A stretch of DNA of 64,000 bases, taken from assembly GCA_964574935.1 (NCBI GenBank), contig CAZNOZ010000006.1:1-64000 (forward strand), in the 5' to 3' direction. Both the position numbers and the translations under genes were made by a program. Below, in pieces: positions 1 through 8,549 of this stretch. Origin of the DNA: JBBECE01 sp964574935 (GTDB taxonomy: Bacteria; Pseudomonadota; Alphaproteobacteria; Rhizobiales; Devosiaceae). The notes below the pieces were generated by a model, which was given only the letters and a program-made list of their open reading frames with translations, did not search any database and was not told where the DNA came from. Every line of letters starts with the position of its first letter. Position 1 is the stretch's first letter.

Positions 1-1982
1 CTCACAAGATGGGCGAGGTCCATGAGGGCGCCGCCACCATGGACTGGATGGAACAGGAGCAGGAGCGCGGCATCACCATCACCTCGGCCGCGACCACCAC
101 CTTCTGGGCCGACCGCGACGGCAAGAAGCGCCGCTTCAACATCATCGACACGCCGGGCCATGTCGACTTCACCATTGAAGTGGAGCGCTCGCTGAGGGTT
201 CTGGACGGCGCCATCGCGCTTCTGGACGCCAACGCCGGCGTCGAACCGCAGACCGAGACCGTCTGGCGCCAAGCCGACAAGTACCACGTGCCGCGCATGA
301 TCTTCGTGAACAAGATGGACAAGGTCGGGGCGGATTTCTACGCCTCCGTGGAGATGGTCAAGAAGCGCCTTGGCGCCACCCCGATCGTCATGCAGCTGCC
401 CATCGGGGTCGAGAACAACTTCACAGGCGTTATCGATCTGATCGAGATGAAGTCGATCGTGTGGCGCGAGGAGACGCTGGGCGCCGAATGGGATGTGACC
501 GACATCCCCGCCGAGATGCGCGCCGAAGCCGAATCCTGGCGCGAAAAGCTCGTCGAGGCGGCAGTGGAGCTCGACGAGGCGGCGACCGAGGCCTATCTCG
601 AAGGCGAGATGCCCGACAACGATACCCTCCGCGCGCTCGTGCGCAAGGGCACCTGTGCGGTCGAGATCTTCCCGGTCCTGTGCGGATCGGCGTTCAAGAA
701 CAAGGGCGTGCAGCCGCTGCTTGACGCGGTGGTGGACTATCTGCCTTCGCCGCTGGACATCCCGCCGATCCGGGCGATCGAGGTCGCCACCGGCGACGAG
801 ACGCACCGCCACGCCGGCGACGACGAACCGCTGTCGATGCTCGCCTTCAAGGTCGCCAACGACCCGCATATGGGCACCCTGACCTTCTGCCGCGTCTATT
901 CGGGCGTGGTGGCGACGGGCATGGGGCTGCAAAACTCCACCAAGGACAGGAAGGAGCGCATCGGGCGCATGTTCCTGATGCACTCCAATCGCCGCGAGCA
1001 GATCGAGGAGGCCTACGCGGGCGACATCGTCGCCATCGTCGGGCTCAAGGACACGTCGACCGGCGACACGCTGTGCGAGCCCGTCAAGCCGGTGATTCTG
1101 GAGCGCATGGAGTTCCCCGAGCCGGTCATCGAAATTCGCGTCGAGCCGAAATCGAAGGCCGACCAGGAAAAAATGTCGATGGCGCTCAGTCGCCTGGCGG
1201 CCGAGGATCCGAGCTTCCGCGTCAAAACCGACGAGGAGAGCGGTGCCACCATCATCGCCGGGATGGGCGAATTGCATCTGGACATCCTGGTCGACCGGAT
1301 GCGGCGCGAATTCCGCGTCGAGGCGAATATCGGCGAGCCGCAGGTGGCGTTCCGCGAAACCATCACCCGCACCGCCAACGTCGACTACACGCACCGCAAG
1401 CAGACCGGCGGCGCCGGTCAGTTCGCGCGGGTCAAAATGACGGTGGAGCCGGGCGAGAAGGGCTCGGGCTTCGAGTTCGTTTCCTCGGTGGTCGGCGGCT
1501 CGGTGCCGAAGGAATACATCCCCGGCGTCGAGAAGGGCATCAAGTCGGTCATGACATCCGGCGTGCTCATCGGGTTCCCGGTGCTCGACGTCAGGGTGAC
1601 GCTCACCGATGGCGACTATCACGAGGTGGACTCCTCGGTAATGGCGTTCGAGATCGCCGGCCGTGCCGCTTTCCGGGAAGCCCTTGGCAAGGCCGGTCCG
1701 GTCCTTCTCGAGCCGATCATGAAGGTCGAGATCGTCTCGCCGGAGGAATATACGGGTAACATCATCGGCGATCTGACGTCGCGGCGCGGCCATGTGCAGG
1801 GCCAGCTGATGCGTGGAAATGCCAATGTCATCAACGCCTTCGTGCCGCTGATGAACATGTTCGGCTATGTCAGCACGCTGCGCTCGATGAGCCAGGGGCG
1901 CGCGCAGTTCACGATGGAATTCGATCACTACGACCAGGTACCGCAGCAAGTCGCCCAGGAAATCCAGGCGAAGTACGGCTAG
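1..1982 (+). CDS. fusA: Elongation factor G (5' end outside window)
   Basis: Elongation factor G is the GTPase that drives tRNA and mRNA translocation on the ribosome and helps recycle it. The reading frame enters from the left edge, so the start codon, the P-loop and roughly the first 40 to 50 residues are missing. The remainder shows the RGITI switch region (66-80), the G3 motif DTPGH (147-161), the G4 motif NKMD (309-320) and domains II to V up to the TAG stop. The C-terminal region contains the usual VSPEEYTGNIIGDL block near 1736-1777. It is followed 65 bases later by tuf, the standard order at the end of the str operon. Apart from the cut end nothing looks unusual. Confidence 0.98.
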   Translation, partial: HKMGEVHEGAATMDWMEQEQERGITITSAATTTFWADRDGKKRRFNIIDTPGHVDFTIEVERSLRVLDGAIALLDANAGVEPQTETVWRQADKYHVPRMIFVNKMDKVGADFYASVEMVKKRLGATPIVMQLPIGVENNFTGVIDLIEMKSIVWREETLGAEWDVTDIPAEMRAEAESWREKLVEAAVELDEAATEAYLEGEMPDNDTLRALVRKGTCAVEIFPVLCGSAFKNKGVQPLLDAVVDYLPSPLDIPPIRAIEVATGDETHRHAGDDEPLSMLAFKVANDPHMGTLTFCRVYSGVVATGMGLQNSTKDRKERIGRMFLMHSNRREQIEEAYAGDIVAIVGLKDTSTGDTLCEPVKPVILERMEFPEPVIEIRVEPKSKADQEKMSMALSRLAAEDPSFRVKTDEESGATIIAGMGELHLDILVDRMRREFRVEANIGEPQVAFRETITRTANVDYTHRKQTGGAGQFARVKMTVEPGEKGSGFEFVSSVVGGSVPKEYIPGVEKGIKSVMTSGVLIGFPVLDVRVTLTDGDYHEVDSSVMAFEIAGRAAFREALGKAGPVLLEPIMKVEIVSPEEYTGNIIGDLTSRRGHVQGQLMRGNANVINAFVPLMNMFGYVSTLRSMSQGRAQFTMEFDHYDQVPQQVAQEIQAKYG

Positions 1983-2047
1983 CGGTGCCCCAGGGACAAC
2001 AGCTTCAACGCCAGCGGCAACGCTGAAACGCAAACGGAGAGATAGCG

Positions 2048-3238
2048 ATGGCGAAGGAAAAATTCGACCGCTCGAAGCCGCATGTGAACATCGGCACCAT
2101 CGGTCATGTCGATCACGGCAAGACGACGCTGACGGCGGCCATCACCAAAGTGCTGTCCGAAACGGGCGGGGCCACCGCAACGTCGTTCGATCAGATCGAC
2201 AAGGCGCCGGAGGAAAAGGCGCGCGGGATCACCATCTCGACCGCCCATGTCGAGTATTCGACCGAAAACCGCCACTACGCCCATGTCGACTGTCCGGGCC
2301 ACGCCGACTATGTGAAGAACATGATCACCGGCGCCGCCCAGATGGACGGCGCGATCCTGGTGGTGTCGGCGGCCGACGGCCCGATGCCGCAAACCCGCGA
2401 GCATATCCTGCTTGCCCGCCAGGTCGGCGTGCCGGCGCGGGTGGTGTATCTGAACAAGGTCGACCAGGTCGACGACGAGGAGCTCCTCGAGCTCGTCGAA
2501 TTGGAAGTGCGCGAGCTTCTGACCTCCTACGAGTTCCCCGGCGACGACATTCCGGTCGTTCGCGGGTCCGCCCTGGCGGCCCTCGAAGGGCGTGACGACG
2601 AGATCGGCAAGAACTCCGTTCTCGAACTGATGAAGGCCGTGGACGACTACATTCCGACCCCGGCGCGTCCCAAGGACCAGCCGTTCCTGCTGCCGATCGA
2701 GGACGTGTTCTCGATCTCGGGGCGCGGCACCGTGGTCACCGGCCGCGTCGAGCGGGGCATCGTCAAGGTCGGCGACGAGGTCGAGATCGTCGGTATCCGC
2801 GACACCGTGAAGACCACCGTCACCGGTGTGGAAATGTTCAAGAAGCTGCTCGATCAGGGCGAGGCGGGGGACAATATCGGGGCCCTCATCCGCGGCATCG
2901 AGCGCGAAGGGGTGGAGCGCGGGCAGGTGTTGTGCAAGCCCGGCTCGGTGACCCCGCACACCAAGTTCGTGGCCGAGGCCTATATCCTGACCAAGGAAGA
3001 GGGTGGCCGCCACACGCCGTTCTTCGCCAACTACCGCCCGCAGTTCTATTTCCGGACCACCGACGTCACCGGCGTGGTGACGCTGCCGGAGGGCACGGAG
3101 ATGGTGATGCCGGGCGACACCGTGAACATGAATGTCGAGCTCATCGTGCCGATCGCGATGGACGAAACGCTCCGCTTCGCCATTCGGGAGGGCGGCCGCA
3201 CCGTGGGTTCCGGGGTGGTCACCAAGATCGTCGAATAG
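2048..3238 (+). CDS. tuf: Elongation factor Tu
   Basis: EF-Tu (396 residues, normal length) carries aminoacyl-tRNA to the ribosomal A site as a GTP complex. The P-loop GHVDHGKT is at residues 19-26, DCPGH is near 81, and NKVD near 136 is the guanine-specificity motif. Domains II and III follow and the protein ends in the usual VVTKIVE-type tail. The ATG has a good ribosome binding site (GGAGAG, eight bases or so upstream). It lies between fusA and rpsJ, as in most alphaproteobacteria. A hairpin follows the stop codon and may set the level of read-through into the S10 genes. Whether a second tuf copy exists elsewhere cannot be seen here. Confidence 0.99.
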   Translation: MAKEKFDRSKPHVNIGTIGHVDHGKTTLTAAITKVLSETGGATATSFDQIDKAPEEKARGITISTAHVEYSTENRHYAHVDCPGHADYVKNMITGAAQMDGAILVVSAADGPMPQTREHILLARQVGVPARVVYLNKVDQVDDEELLELVELEVRELLTSYEFPGDDIPVVRGSALAALEGRDDEIGKNSVLELMKAVDDYIPTPARPKDQPFLLPIEDVFSISGRGTVVTGRVERGIVKVGDEVEIVGIRDTVKTTVTGVEMFKKLLDQGEAGDNIGALIRGIEREGVERGQVLCKPGSVTPHTKFVAEAYILTKEEGGRHTPFFANYRPQFYFRTTDVTGVVTLPEGTEMVMPGDTVNMNVELIVPIAMDETLRFAIREGGRTVGSGVVTKIVE

Positions 3239-3253
3239 GACTGAATTGCCACC

Positions 3254-3288
3254 GCGGCGCGTCTGACAGGGACGCGCCGCTCGGTTTT
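3254..3288 (+). terminator. Hairpin with T-run between tuf and rpsJ
   Basis: A perfect 10-bp stem (3254-3263 with 3271-3280, arm GCGGCGCGTC) with a 7-base loop is followed by TCGG and TTTT at 3285-3288. The four bases between stem and T-run make it a weak or partial intrinsic terminator. It sits 15 bases before the rpsJ start, so it could lower transcription from the tuf operon into the S10 operon or act as a processing site. Confidence 0.55.
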
Positions 3289-3302
3289 GATGGGATGCAG
3301 CG

Positions 3303-3611
3303 ATGAACGGCCAGAACATCCGCATACGGCTCAAGGCGTTCGACCATCGCGTGCTCGATGTGTCGACGCACGAGATCGTCAATACGGCCAAGCGCACCGG
3401 CGCGCAGGTTCGCGGGCCGATCCCGCTGCCGACGCGGATCGAGAAGTACACCGTCAACCGCTCGCCGCACATCGACAAGAAGAGCCGCGAACAGTTCGAG
3501 ATTCGAACCCACAAGCGGCTCCTGGACATCGTCGACCCGACCCCGCAGACGGTCGACGCACTGATGAAGCTCGACCTCGCCGCCGGGGTCGACGTCGAGA
3601 TCAAACTCTAG
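3303..3611 (+). CDS. rpsJ: 30S ribosomal protein S10
   Basis: Ribosomal protein S10 (102 residues) of the 30S head, also known as the antitermination factor NusE. The sequence has the family pattern throughout: an N-terminal IRIRLKAFDH stretch, the long loop with GPIPLPTR and the segment SPHIDKKSREQFE that reaches into the head. Length is normal. It is the first gene of the S10 operon and is followed by rplC after a 19-base gap. The dual translation and NusB-binding role is known from the family and is not visible in this sequence. Confidence 0.99.
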   Translation: MNGQNIRIRLKAFDHRVLDVSTHEIVNTAKRTGAQVRGPIPLPTRIEKYTVNRSPHIDKKSREQFEIRTHKRLLDIVDPTPQTVDALMKLDLAAGVDVEIKL

Positions 3612-3630
3612 GGAGACCGGCGAGACCCAA

Positions 3631-4497
3631 ATGCGCACCGGCGTGATTACACAGAAGCTCGGGATGACCCGGATGTTCGATCCGGACGGCATGCACGTGC
3701 CCGTCACCGTCCTGAGTCTGGAAGGTTGCCAGGTGGTCGCGCAGCGGCGGCCCGAGACCGACGGCTACACCGCCCTGCAGCTCGGCGCGGGCGCGGCCAA
3801 GGTCAAGAACGTCACCCGGGCGCTCAGGGGCCACTTCGCGAAGGCCCGGGTCGAGCCGAAGCGCCGGCTCGCCGAGTTCCGGGTCTCCGAGGACAATCTG
3901 ATCGATATCGGGGCCCGGTTGCGCGCCGACCATTTTGCCACCGGGCAATTCGTGGACGTAACCGGCACCTCCGTCGGCAAGGGCTTCGCGGGCGCCATGA
4001 AGCGCCACAATTTCAAGGGGCTCAGGGCCACGCACGGGGTTTCGGTCTCGCACCGCTCGCACGGCTCGACCGGCCAATGCCAGGATCCCGGCAAGGTCTT
4101 CAAAGGCAAGAAGATGGCCGGGCATATGGGCGCGGCACGGGTGACGACCCTCAATCTGAGGATCGTCGACACCGATCCGGAGCGCGGGCTGATCATGGTG
4201 GAAGGGGCGGTGCCGGGCGCCGAGGGCGGCTGGATCCTGGTCCGCGACGCGGTCAAGAAGGCGGCGCCCGCCGACGCACCGCTGCCCGGTGCCTTCGAGG
4301 CGCCGGAGGGAATGGTCGCGCCTGCCGAGGAACAATCCGCCGAAGTCGCCGAAGCGGCCGAGGCTGCCGAAACCGAAACCGACGTCGCCGAGACCGCACC
4401 GGTAGTGTCCGAAGAGGCGCCTGCCGAGCCCGAGGCCGCCGCTGACGAGGCACCGGCCGGCGAAGCGGACGGTGCGACCGACAAGGAGGACCGCTGA
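3631..4497 (+). CDS. rplC: 50S ribosomal protein L3 with long acidic tail
   Basis: Ribosomal protein L3, an early 50S assembly protein near the peptidyl transferase centre. The core covers roughly residues 1-220 and includes the extended loop with MKRHNFKG and the HGVSVSHRSHGS segment. The last 65 or so residues (from about base 4300) are an Ala/Glu-rich acidic tail without aromatic residues, making the protein 288 residues against about 209 in E. coli. The tail is probably disordered. The stop overlaps the rplD start (ATG at 4497), so the two genes are translationally coupled. Confidence 0.98.
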   Translation: MRTGVITQKLGMTRMFDPDGMHVPVTVLSLEGCQVVAQRRPETDGYTALQLGAGAAKVKNVTRALRGHFAKARVEPKRRLAEFRVSEDNLIDIGARLRADHFATGQFVDVTGTSVGKGFAGAMKRHNFKGLRATHGVSVSHRSHGSTGQCQDPGKVFKGKKMAGHMGAARVTTLNLRIVDTDPERGLIMVEGAVPGAEGGWILVRDAVKKAAPADAPLPGAFEAPEGMVAPAEEQSAEVAEAAEAAETETDVAETAPVVSEEAPAEPEAAADEAPAGEADGATDKEDR

Positions 4498-5117
4498 TGG
4501 ACCTCCAGGTGACCACGATCGACGGCAAGGCGGCGGGCAAGGTTTCGCTCGCCGAGGAGATTTTCGGGCTCGAGCCGCGCGCCGATCTGCTGCAGCGCAT
4601 GGTGCGCTATCAGCTGCTCGGGCGGATGGCCGGCACCCACGACGTCAAGAACCGCTCCGAGATCAGGGGCACCACCGCCAAGTCCATCCGGCAGAAGGGC
4701 AGCGGGGGGGCGCGCCACGGCTCGCGCAAGTCGAACCTGTTCCGCGGCGGCGGGCGCGCCTTCGGGCCGACCCCGCGCTCGCATGCGATCTCGCTGCCGA
4801 AGAAGGTGCGGGCGCTGGCGCTGAGGCACGCGCTCAGCGCCAAGGCGAAAGCCGGCGACCTGATCATTGTCGAGACCGCGGAGGCCAAGGACGCCAAGAC
4901 CTCGGGGCTGCGCGCGCGGCTCGGCAAACTCGGGCTGGGCAACGCGCTGATTGTCGGGGGGGCGGCGCTGGACGCGAATTTCTCGCTGGCGGCGCGCAAC
5001 ATCCCGAATATCGACGTGCTGCCGGCACAGGGGATCAACGTCTACGACATCCTGAGGCGCGACAAGCTGGTCCTGACCAAGGATGCGCTCACGGCGCTGG
5101 AGGCGCGGTTCCAATGA
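4497..5117 (+). CDS. rplD: 50S ribosomal protein L4
   Basis: Ribosomal protein L4 (206 residues) lines the nascent-peptide exit tunnel. The conserved tunnel loop is present: the KGSGGARHGSRKSNLFRGGG region around residues 63-82, rich in Gly, Arg and Lys. The C-terminal part ends with the usual DILRRDKLVLTKDAL-type helix. In enteric bacteria L4 represses the S10 operon by binding its leader; no such leader was recognised here, as the operon is entered from tuf. It overlaps rplC by one base and rplW by four bases (ATGA). Confidence 0.99.
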   Translation: MDLQVTTIDGKAAGKVSLAEEIFGLEPRADLLQRMVRYQLLGRMAGTHDVKNRSEIRGTTAKSIRQKGSGGARHGSRKSNLFRGGGRAFGPTPRSHAISLPKKVRALALRHALSAKAKAGDLIIVETAEAKDAKTSGLRARLGKLGLGNALIVGGAALDANFSLAARNIPNIDVLPAQGINVYDILRRDKLVLTKDALTALEARFQ

Positions 5118-5407
5118 GCGACCTGAGCGCCTACGACATCATCCGGCACCCCATCGTGACCGAAAAGTCGACCTACGCCTCCGAGAACAACCAGGTCGTC
5201 TTCGAGGTCGCCACGGATGCCAGCAAGCCCCAGATCAAGGCGGCGATCGAGCAGCTGTTCTCGGTCAAGGTGAAGGCGGTCAACACCATCAACCGCAAAG
5301 GCAAGACGAAGCTGTTCCGGCGCGTGCCGGGGCGTCGCCGGGACGTCAAGAAAGCGATCGTGACCCTTGAAGAGGGCCATTCGATCGACGTCGGCACGGG
5401 ACTTTGA
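5114..5407 (+). CDS. rplW: 50S ribosomal protein L23
   Basis: Ribosomal protein L23 (97 residues) sits at the tunnel exit and is the docking site for trigger factor and SRP. The sequence carries the family's opening IIRHPIVTEKS (residues 9-19) and the central VKAVNTINRKGK stretch followed by the basic loop GRRRDVKKA. The start ATG at 5114 overlaps the rplD stop as ATGA, which fixes it although an open frame continues upstream. The next gene rplB starts 17 bases after the stop. Confidence 0.98.
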   Translation: MSDLSAYDIIRHPIVTEKSTYASENNQVVFEVATDASKPQIKAAIEQLFSVKVKAVNTINRKGKTKLFRRVPGRRRDVKKAIVTLEEGHSIDVGTGL

Positions 5408-5424
5408 GGGGCGAGGCGAGGTAG

Positions 5425-6264
5425 ATGGCGCTCAAGCAGCACAATCCGACTTCCCCCGGCCGGCGGGCCCTCATCAGCGTCGACCGCAGGGGGTTGTGGC
5501 GCGGCGAACCGGTCAAGAAGCTCACCGAGGGGCTCACCGGCAAGGGTGGCCGCAACAATGCCGGCCGCACCACGCTGTTCCATCGCGGTGGCGGGGCCAA
5601 GCGCGCCTACCGCAAGATCGATTTCAAGCGCGCCAAACACGATGTCGAGGCGACCGTCGAGCGGCTCGAATACGATCCCAACCGCACCGCCTTCATCGCC
5701 CTGGTGACGTATGCGGACGGCGAGCAGTCCTACATTCTGGCGCCGCAGCGGCTGGCGCCGGGGGACAAGATCATCGCCTCGCGCAACGCCGTCGACGTCA
5801 AGCCCGGCAATGCGATGCCGCTCGAACGCATGCCGGTCGGCACGATCGTGCACAATGTCGAGCTGAAGCCGCTCAAGGGCGGTCAGATCGCGCGCGCGGC
5901 GGGTGCCTACGTGCAGTTTGTCGGCCGCGACCAGGGCATGGCGATCCTCAGGCTCAATTCCGGCGAGCAGCGCCTGGTGCACGGCTCCTGCATGGCGACG
6001 GTGGGGGCGGTCTCCAATTCGGACCATGGCAACATCAATCTCGGCAAGGCGGGCCGCACGCGCTGGCTGGGCCGGCGGCCGGTGGTCAGAGGCGTTGCGA
6101 AAAACCCCATCGACCACCCGCATGGCGGTGGCGAGGGGCGGACCTCGGGCGGGCGGCATCCGGTGACCCCCTGGGGGGTGCCGACCAAGGGCAAGAAGAC
6201 CCGCTCCAACAAGTCGACGGACAAATACATCATCCGTTCGCGGCACCAGAAAAAGGGCAGGTAG
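5425..6264 (+). CDS. rplB: 50S ribosomal protein L2
   Basis: Ribosomal protein L2 (279 residues), one of the largest and most conserved 50S proteins, needed for subunit association and peptidyl transfer. The N-terminal OB-like fold and SH3-like fold are recognisable, and the C-terminal stretch NPIDHPHGGGEGRTSGGRHPV contains the conserved histidine (near residue 231) implicated in activity. Length is normal. Start ATG at 5425 follows GAGGCGAGGTAG, a fair ribosome binding site. rpsS follows after two bases. Confidence 0.99.
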   Translation: MALKQHNPTSPGRRALISVDRRGLWRGEPVKKLTEGLTGKGGRNNAGRTTLFHRGGGAKRAYRKIDFKRAKHDVEATVERLEYDPNRTAFIALVTYADGEQSYILAPQRLAPGDKIIASRNAVDVKPGNAMPLERMPVGTIVHNVELKPLKGGQIARAAGAYVQFVGRDQGMAILRLNSGEQRLVHGSCMATVGAVSNSDHGNINLGKAGRTRWLGRRPVVRGVAKNPIDHPHGGGEGRTSGGRHPVTPWGVPTKGKKTRSNKSTDKYIIRSRHQKKGR

Positions 6265-6266
6265 CG

Positions 6267-6545
6267 ATGGCACGCTCGGTATGGAAAGGCCCGTTTGTCG
6301 ACGGATACCTTATGAAGAAGGCCGATGCCGCACGCGCCTCGGGCCGCAACGACGTCATCCGCACCTGGAGCCGCCGTTCGACCATTCTGCCGCAGTTCGT
6401 GGGGCTGACCTTCGGCGTGCACAACGGCATCAAGCACATCCCGGTTTCCGTCTCCGAGGACATGATCGGGCACAAGTTCGGCGAATTCGCCCCGACCCGG
6501 ACCTTCTACGGGCATGCCGCCGACCGCAAGGCGCGGAGGACCTGA
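6267..6545 (+). CDS. rpsS: 30S ribosomal protein S19
   Basis: Ribosomal protein S19 (92 residues) of the 30S head, contacting S13 and the A-site tRNA region. The opening ARSVWKGPFVDGYL is diagnostic, as are the RRSTILPQFVG and GHKFGEFAPTRTF segments. Start ATG at 6267 lies two bases after the rplB stop; upstream in-frame codons belong to another frame of rplB and are ignored. The stop TGA shares a base with the rplV start. Confidence 0.99.
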   Translation: MARSVWKGPFVDGYLMKKADAARASGRNDVIRTWSRRSTILPQFVGLTFGVHNGIKHIPVSVSEDMIGHKFGEFAPTRTFYGHAADRKARRT

Positions 6546-6925
6546 TGGGCAAGCCGCCGCGCGAACGTACGCTGAAGGACAACGAGGCCCGGGCCGTCAA
6601 ACGGCAGCTGCGCACCAGTCCGCAGAAGCTCAACCTCTTGGCGTCGCAGATTCGCGGCCAGAAGGTCGAACGGGCGCTGGCTGACCTCAGCTTTTCGCCC
6701 AAGCGCATCGCGCGCGAAGTCAAGAAGACGCTCGAGAGCGCCGTCGCCAATGCCGAGAACAACCACGGCCTCGATACCGACGCTTTGGTCGTGTCCGAAG
6801 CGTTCGTCGGCAAGTCGTTGGTGATGAAGCGGTTTCGCGCCCGCGCCCGGGGTCGGGTCGGCCGAATCGTGAAACCGTTTTCGTCCCTGACAATCGTGGT
6901 CAGGGAAGTCGAGGAGACCGCCTGA
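6545..6925 (+). CDS. rplV: 50S ribosomal protein L22
   Basis: Ribosomal protein L22 (126 residues) lines the peptide exit tunnel with a long beta-hairpin. The hairpin sequence is seen at the C-terminal side (MKRFRARARGRVGRIVKPF), following the helical core with RTSPQKLNLLASQIRG. Length is slightly above the 110 of E. coli owing to the N-terminal residues GKPPRERTLKDNE, usual in this bacterial class. ATG at 6545 overlaps the rpsS stop (TGATG). Confidence 0.98.
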   Translation: MGKPPRERTLKDNEARAVKRQLRTSPQKLNLLASQIRGQKVERALADLSFSPKRIAREVKKTLESAVANAENNHGLDTDALVVSEAFVGKSLVMKRFRARARGRVGRIVKPFSSLTIVVREVEETA

Positions 6926-6926
6926 G

Positions 6927-7640
6927 ATGGGTCAGAAAGTCAATCCGATCGGGCTCAGGCTCGGCATCAACCGGACCTGGGATTCACGCTGGTATGCCTC
7001 CAAGGGCGAATACGGGCGGCTGCTGCAGGAAGACATCGCGATCCGCCAGATGCTCGAGGGCGAGCTCAAGCAAGCGGCGGTCTCCAAGATCGTCATCGAG
7101 CGCCCGCACCGCAAATGCCGGGTCTCGATCCATACCGCCCGGCCGGGGATCGTCATCGGCAAGAAGGGCGCCGACATCGAGCGTCTGCGCCAGAAGGTGC
7201 GCAAATTCACCGATTCCGACGTGCATGTGAACATCGTCGAGGTGCGCAAGCCCGAAATCGACGCGACGCTGGTCGCGCAGGGCATTGCCCAGCAGCTCGA
7301 GCGCCGGGTCGGGTTCCGGCGGGCCATGAAGCGCGCCGTGCAGACCGCGATGCGGATGGGCGCGCAGGGTATCCGGGTCAATGTCGCCGGGCGGCTCGGG
7401 GGCACCGAGATCGCGCGCACCGAATGGTACCGCGAGGGGCGGGTGCCGCTGCACACGTTGAGGGCCGACATCGACTACGGCTTCGCGGTGGCGGCGACCA
7501 CCTATGGCGTCATCGGCGTCAAATGCTGGATCTTCAAGGGCGAGATCATGGAACACGATCCCACGGCCCACGAACGGCGGGCCACGGAGGGCGTCGAGAC
7601 AAGCACCCGGCATTCCTCGCAACCGGGCGGCGCGAAGTAA
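6927..7640 (+). CDS. rpsC: 30S ribosomal protein S3
   Basis: Ribosomal protein S3 (237 residues) forms part of the mRNA entry helicase site with S4 and S5. The N-terminal opening GQKVNPIGLRLG is diagnostic; a KH domain follows with its GxxG-type loop (VIGKKGADIERLR, about residues 75-87), then the S3 C-terminal domain with the GRLGGTEIARTEWY segment. The last 25 residues form a variable polar tail. It starts one base after the rplV stop and is followed by rplP after six bases. Confidence 0.99.
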   Translation: MGQKVNPIGLRLGINRTWDSRWYASKGEYGRLLQEDIAIRQMLEGELKQAAVSKIVIERPHRKCRVSIHTARPGIVIGKKGADIERLRQKVRKFTDSDVHVNIVEVRKPEIDATLVAQGIAQQLERRVGFRRAMKRAVQTAMRMGAQGIRVNVAGRLGGTEIARTEWYREGRVPLHTLRADIDYGFAVAATTYGVIGVKCWIFKGEIMEHDPTAHERRATEGVETSTRHSSQPGGAK

Positions 7641-7646
7641 CCAACC

Positions 7647-8060
7647 ATGCTGCAACCGCAACGCACAAAGTTCCGCAAGCTGCATAAGGGCCGCATCCAC
7701 GGCGCCGCCAAGGGTGGCACGCAGCTCAATTTCGGCTCTCACGGGCTGAAGGCCCTGGAGCCGGAGCGCATAACCGCGCGCCAGATCGAGGCGGCGCGGC
7801 GGGCGCTGACGCGGCACATGAAGCGCGCCGGCCGGGTGTGGATCCGCATATTTCCCGATGTGCCGGTGACCCAGAAGCCCACCGAGGTGCGCATGGGCAA
7901 GGGCAAGGGCGCGCCGGAATTCTGGTGCGCGCGGGTCAAGCCGGGGCGCATCATGATCGAGATCGACGGGGTGGCCGAAGACGTCGCCCACGAGGCCTTG
8001 CGGCTGGCGGCCATGAAACTGCCGGTCAGGACCCGGGTCGTGGCCCGGATCGAGAAATAG
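7647..8060 (+). CDS. rplP: 50S ribosomal protein L16
   Basis: Ribosomal protein L16 (137 residues) organises the A-site side of the 50S subunit. The family signature is complete: MLQPQRTKFRK at the start, the KGRIHGAAKGGT loop, and the MGKGKGAPEFW segment around residues 81-91, whose arginine is hydroxylated in some bacteria. Length matches the family. It is followed by rpmC after ten bases. Confidence 0.99.
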   Translation: MLQPQRTKFRKLHKGRIHGAAKGGTQLNFGSHGLKALEPERITARQIEAARRALTRHMKRAGRVWIRIFPDVPVTQKPTEVRMGKGKGAPEFWCARVKPGRIMIEIDGVAEDVAHEALRLAAMKLPVRTRVVARIEK

Positions 8061-8070
8061 GGGCGGGGCG

Positions 8071-8271
8071 ATGAAGGGCGAGGACCTGCGGGTGAAAACG
8101 GTGGACGAGCTTGGCGACCAGCTCGCGGCGCTGAAGAAGGAGCAGTTCAACCTGCGCTTCCAACGCGCCACGCAGCAGCTGGAGAACGCCGCGCGGTTCG
8201 GTCAGGTGCGCCGCGACATCGCCCGGATCAAAACGATCCTGCGCGAAAAGCAGGCCGCGGAAGCGAGTTAG
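8071..8271 (+). CDS. rpmC: 50S ribosomal protein L29
   Basis: Ribosomal protein L29 (66 residues), a small two-helix protein at the tunnel exit next to L23. The sequence shows the usual pattern: a first helix with KTVDELGDQLAALKKE, the QFNLRFQRATQQLENAARF hinge, and the second helix RRDIARIKTILREK. The ATG at 8071 follows GGGGCGGGGCG. Standard neighbour order L16-L29-S17 supports the call. Confidence 0.98.
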   Translation: MKGEDLRVKTVDELGDQLAALKKEQFNLRFQRATQQLENAARFGQVRRDIARIKTILREKQAAEAS

Positions 8272-8282
8272 GACCAAGCACG

Positions 8283-8528
8283 ATGCCGAAACGGGTTTTG
8301 CACGGAACGGTGGTTTCCGATCACGGCGACAAGAGCGTGGTGGTGCGCGTCGAGCGGCGGTTCACGCACCCGCTGCTGAAAAAGACGGTGCGCCGGACCA
8401 AAAGGTACCACGCCCACGATCCCGACAACCAATTCAAGGTCGGCGATCTGGTGACCATCGAGGAATGCGCGCCGATCTCGAAGACCAAGACGTGGGCCGT
8501 GGTGCCCGCGGCTGAAGGCGCATCGTAG
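8283..8528 (+). CDS. rpsQ: 30S ribosomal protein S17
   Basis: Ribosomal protein S17 (81 residues), an OB-fold primary 16S rRNA binder. It opens with PKRVLHGTVVSDHGDKSVVVRVE and keeps the KRTKRYHAHDP-like segment of the family and the C-terminal EECAPISKTKTW stretch. Length is normal for the class. A 21-base gap separates it from rplN. Confidence 0.98.
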   Translation: MPKRVLHGTVVSDHGDKSVVVRVERRFTHPLLKKTVRRTKRYHAHDPDNQFKVGDLVTIEECAPISKTKTWAVVPAAEGAS

Positions 8529-8549
8529 GACAGGACGGGACCGGCGGTC

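Noticed and set aside
1979..3604. A 541-codon open frame antisense to tuf and rpsJ
   Set aside because: EF-Tu and S10 on the plus strand are full length and unmistakable; the antisense frame is a composition effect.
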